8,834 bases of DNA from positions 1 through 8,834 of the forward strand of contig JAITEW010000125.1 of the NCBI GenBank assembly GCA_031281855.1, written 5' to 3'. Below, piece by piece: positions 6,433 through 8,834 of the stretch (positions are counted from its first letter, which is position 1; every line of letters starts with the position of its first letter). A program made the position numbers and the translations under genes. The notes under the pieces are model-generated. The model did not search any database. It saw only the letters and a list, made by a program, of their open reading frames with translations, and had not been told where the DNA came from. Source of the DNA: Treponema sp. Its GTDB lineage: Bacteria; Spirochaetota; Spirochaetia; Treponematales; Breznakiellaceae.

Positions 6433-8319
6433 ATGAATGAAAGCTGTTACGGGTGCGCAACCTGCGCCAGCGCGGACAAACCCCTGGAGGGTTTTATTGC
6501 GAAACTGCCTATGGAGACGAGCCACCACAGGGTAGAAAGCCAGGAAACAAAATGCGGCTTCGGCCTCCAGGGGGTGTGCTGCAGGCTCTGCGCCAACGGC
6601 CCCTGCAGGATCACCCCGGAATCCCCCAGAGGCATCTGCGGGGCAGGCGCCGACGTGATGGTTACCAGGAACCTCCTGCGGGCCGTGGCGTCAGGTTCAG
6701 GGTGTTACATTCATGTGGTAGAGAACACCGCGTTCAACCTTAAAAACACAGCCCTTGAAAAGGGGAAACTCAAGGGCCTTGGGACCCTGGAACGGCTCTG
6801 CAAAATATTCGGCGTTTCAGGCCAGGACGATCACGAAAAGGCCCTTAACGTGGCCAACGCGGTTTTAAGCGATCTCTACAAACCCGAATACGTCAAAATG
6901 GATCTGGTGGAGAAAATGGCCTATCCTCCGCGCCTCAAAGTATGGAAAGAACTGGGCATACTCCCCGGAGGCGCCAAATCGGAAGTGTTCAAAGGCGTGG
7001 TAAAATGTTCCACCAACCTCAACTCCGATCCGGTGAACATGCTCCTGGACTGCCTCAAGCTGGGCATCTCCACAGGCATCTACGGCCTTACCCTCACGAA
7101 CCTGCTCAACGACGTGCTCCTGGGGGAACCGGAAATACGGCCCGCCCCGGTGGGCCTCAGGGTTATCGATCCCGATTACATCAACATCATGATTACCGGG
7201 CACCAGCATACCATGTTCGTTCATTTACAGGAGCGCCTGACGGCCCCTGATGTTGTCGCCAAAGCTAAAGCCGCAGGGGCCAAAGGTTTCAGGCTCGTAG
7301 GCTGCACCTGTGTGGGCCAGGACCTCCAGCTCCGGGGCGCCCATTACACGGATATCTTTGACGGCCACGCAGGGAACAACTATACGAGCGAAGCCATCCT
7401 TGCCACAGGCGGCATCGACGCGGTGGTTTCCGAATTCAACTGCACCCTGCCGGGCATCGAAACCGTGTGCGACCAGCTTTTTATCAAACAGATTTGTGTT
7501 GACGATGTTGCCAAGAAGGCCAACGCCGAGCTTATCCCCTTTAGTTTCGCTGAACGGGCGGCTCAGAGCGAGATCATCATCGACAAGGTCATTGCCGCGT
7601 ACAAGGAACGGCGGCCGAAGGTGAAGCTGAACCTCATGCCGGATCACGGCTACGAAAACACCCTTACAGGGGTGAGCGAAGTGTCGCTCAAAAAATTCCT
7701 GGGCGGCTCCTGGAAACCCCTTGTGGATCTCATCGTGTCCGGAGACATCAAGGGCGTAGCCGGCGTGGTCGGCTGTTCAAGCCTCGTAGCAGGGGGCCAC
7801 GACGTGCTCACTGTGGGCCTTGTAAAGGAACTCATCGCCAGGGACATCATCGTCCTTACCGCCGGCTGTTCCTCCGGGGGCATTGAAAACTGCGGTCTTA
7901 TGGTTCCGGAAGCGGCTGACCTGGCGGGCCCGAAGCTCAAGGCTGTGTGCAAAAAACTTGGGATTCCCCCGGTGCTCAACTTCGGCCCCTGCCTTGCTAT
8001 CGGCAGGCTTGAGATCGTTGCCACAGAACTGGCGGAAACTATCGGCATCGACATTCCCCAGCTTCCCCTGGTGCTGTCCGCTGCCCAGTGGCTTGAGGAA
8101 CAGGCCCTGGCTGACGGCTGTTTCGGCCTGGCTTTAGGGCTCCCGCTCCATCTGGGGCTTCCTCCTTTCATAACAGGCAGCAAAGTTGCCGTCCAGGTGC
8201 TCACTCAGGACATGAAGTCCCTGACAGGAGGCCAGGTTATTATCAACTCTGACGCCAAAGAATCGGCTGTCCTGCTTGAAAAGATCATCCAGGAAAAACG
8301 CGGGGCATTAAAGATTTAG
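6433..8319 (+). CDS. cooS: divergent anaerobic carbon monoxide dehydrogenase catalytic subunit (CooS-like)
   Basis: A 628-residue Ni,Fe-CODH homologue, close to the usual length (about 636). Typical members interconvert CO and CO2 as cytoplasmic homodimers. Cluster D/B cysteines are present as Cys41, Cys49, Cys50, Cys53, Cys58 and Cys69. The C-cluster ligands all have counterparts: His257 (TGHQH), Cys293 (GCTCVG), Cys337 (EFNC), Cys448 (VVGC), Cys479 (TAGC) and Cys520 (FGPC). Oddities: the position of the catalytic lysine (Lys563 in C. hydrogenoformans CODH-II) aligns with Gln557 in SAAQWLEEQ. The His93/96/99 proton-path region instead reads CYIHVVENTA (91-100). An extra N-terminal CYGCATC (Cys5, 8, 11) could bind metal. 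These comparisons use recalled reference sequences. Downstream cooF and a flavoprotein gene suggest electron delivery to NAD(P). No CooC nickel chaperone or acetyl-CoA synthase gene is visible. CO turnover is likely but not assured. Confidence 0.85.
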   Translation: MNESCYGCATCASADKPLEGFIAKLPMETSHHRVESQETKCGFGLQGVCCRLCANGPCRITPESPRGICGAGADVMVTRNLLRAVASGSGCYIHVVENTAFNLKNTALEKGKLKGLGTLERLCKIFGVSGQDDHEKALNVANAVLSDLYKPEYVKMDLVEKMAYPPRLKVWKELGILPGGAKSEVFKGVVKCSTNLNSDPVNMLLDCLKLGISTGIYGLTLTNLLNDVLLGEPEIRPAPVGLRVIDPDYINIMITGHQHTMFVHLQERLTAPDVVAKAKAAGAKGFRLVGCTCVGQDLQLRGAHYTDIFDGHAGNNYTSEAILATGGIDAVVSEFNCTLPGIETVCDQLFIKQICVDDVAKKANAELIPFSFAERAAQSEIIIDKVIAAYKERRPKVKLNLMPDHGYENTLTGVSEVSLKKFLGGSWKPLVDLIVSGDIKGVAGVVGCSSLVAGGHDVLTVGLVKELIARDIIVLTAGCSSGGIENCGLMVPEAADLAGPKLKAVCKKLGIPPVLNFGPCLAIGRLEIVATELAETIGIDIPQLPLVLSAAQWLEEQALADGCFGLALGLPLHLGLPPFITGSKVAVQVLTQDMKSLTGGQVIINSDAKESAVLLEKIIQEKRGALKI

Positions 8320-8328
8320 AGGAAAAAA

Positions 8329-8793
8329 ATGAAACGAATCTTTATCGATCAGGAAAAATGCGACGGCTGCAAGAACTGTACCGTTGCCTGTATGCAGGCC
8401 CACCGGGAGCAGCCGGGGACGGTCTATGACCTGGACCTGCTTGATCCCAAAAACGAGGCCCGGCATATCATCGTGAGCAACGGCAAAGGCGGGTACATCC
8501 CTGTGTTCTGCCGCCACTGTTCAGTACCTGACTGCGTTGGGGCCTGCATGTCCGGGGCGCTGAAAAAAGATCCCGCCACGGGGCATGTGCAGTACGATGA
8601 AAAACGTTGCGGCGTCTGTTTTATGTGCGTCATGAGCTGCCCTTACGGCAACGTCAAACCCGACAAGGCGACGCGCACGAAAATCCTCAAGTGTGATTTT
8701 TGCGAAGGCCCAAAGGCGCCTGACGATCTGGGGCCGAGCTGCGTACGGGCCTGTCCTAAGAAGGCCATCCATGTTGAGGAGGCAATGGTATGA
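8329..8793 (+). CDS. cooF: CooF-like four-cluster [4Fe-4S] ferredoxin subunit
   Basis: This 154-residue iron-sulfur protein should carry electrons from the CODH to a partner oxidoreductase in the cytoplasm. Sixteen cysteines fall into four groups: Cys11/14/17/21, Cys61/64/69/73, Cys94/97/100/104 and Cys122/125/138/142. This is the arrangement of CooF/HycB/DmsB-type subunits with four [4Fe-4S] clusters. The first motif, CDGCKNCTVAC, is typical. There is no signal peptide or membrane anchor. The ATG at 8329 follows GAGGA (8319-8323), which overlaps the cooS stop; the 9-base gap indicates one operon. The stop TGA overlaps the next gene's ATG (ATGA at 8790-8793), implying translational coupling. 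At 154 residues it is somewhat short for CooF but loses none of the cluster motifs. A more distant four-cluster electron-transfer subunit would look similar; the position beside cooS decides the name. Confidence 0.88.
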   Translation: MKRIFIDQEKCDGCKNCTVACMQAHREQPGTVYDLDLLDPKNEARHIIVSNGKGGYIPVFCRHCSVPDCVGACMSGALKKDPATGHVQYDEKRCGVCFMCVMSCPYGNVKPDKATRTKILKCDFCEGPKAPDDLGPSCVRACPKKAIHVEEAMV

Positions 8794-8834
8794 AACATCT
8801 CATCATCGGCGCCGGCGCCGCGGCTATGAGCGCC
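8790..8834 (+). CDS. FAD/NAD(P)-dependent oxidoreductase, N-terminus only (partial)
   Basis: Fifteen codons are visible before the window ends: MKHLIIGAGAAAMSA. This is a Rossmann beta-strand followed by the dinucleotide-binding GxGxxA turn, as at the N-terminus of FAD-dependent pyridine nucleotide-disulfide oxidoreductases. GAGGAGG (8776-8782) lies seven bases upstream, and the ATG overlaps the cooF stop by four bases. In other anaerobes cooS-cooF pairs are followed by such an NADH oxidase-like flavoprotein, which would accept electrons from CooF and reduce NAD(P) or another acceptor. The family call rests on a very short stretch plus context. Confidence 0.7.
   Translation, partial: MKHLIIGAGAAAMSA

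Overview
The window most likely comes from a GC-balanced (roughly 50% GC by eye) anaerobic spirochaete of the Treponema lineage. Two things point there: a full-length gene for the treponemal cytoplasmic filament protein CfpA (4126-6147, minus strand), a protein known essentially from treponemes, and an anaerobic nickel carbon monoxide dehydrogenase operon, which host-associated T. pallidum lacks but termite-gut treponemes of the T. primitia type carry. The species assignment is inference; the CfpA family call is the firm anchor.

Layout, left to right. Positions 1-141 are the last 46 codons of an unrecognised plus-strand gene. Converging on it is a minus-strand PHP-domain phosphoesterase (193-1071) of the RNase AM / nucleoside 3',5'-bisphosphate phosphatase type. 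Divergent from that, a well-formed sigma-70 promoter (1128-1156) drives a tight three-gene plus-strand operon: an ATZ/TRZ-type amidohydrolase (1183-2415), a cyclic-nucleotide-binding-fold protein fused to TPR repeats (2418-3398), and a CRP/FNR-family regulator (3399-4043). The intergenic gaps are 2 and 0 bases. The two cNMP-fold proteins differ: the regulator keeps the canonical phosphate-binding cassette and the TPR protein has lost it. A bidirectional terminator hairpin (4082-4108) separates this operon from the convergent cfpA gene.

The divergent 285-base region between cfpA and the last operon (6148-6432) holds the cfpA ribosome binding site and a probable -10, a strong 10-bp inverted repeat, a short direct repeat, and a near-consensus sigma-70 promoter. 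The -35 of that promoter is overlapped by an 18-bp palindrome resembling a Rex (NADH/NAD+ sensor) operator. The promoter serves cooS (6433-8319), cooF (8329-8793) and the first 15 codons of a Rossmann-fold flavin/pyridine-nucleotide oxidoreductase (from 8790, cut by the window edge). This is the known CooS-CooF-oxidoreductase arrangement, in which electrons from the dehydrogenase pass through a four-cluster ferredoxin subunit to a flavoprotein and probably NAD(P).

The points most worth following up are these. The CooS is divergent: its C-cluster ligands are kept, but the catalytic lysine and the histidine proton path of well-studied enzymes appear to be replaced. A Rex-like operator matches the likely NAD(H)-linked output of the operon. 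CfpA ends in a basic tail with two AT-hook-like motifs, which could link the filament to DNA. No CRISPR array, tRNA, rRNA or insertion sequence was seen.
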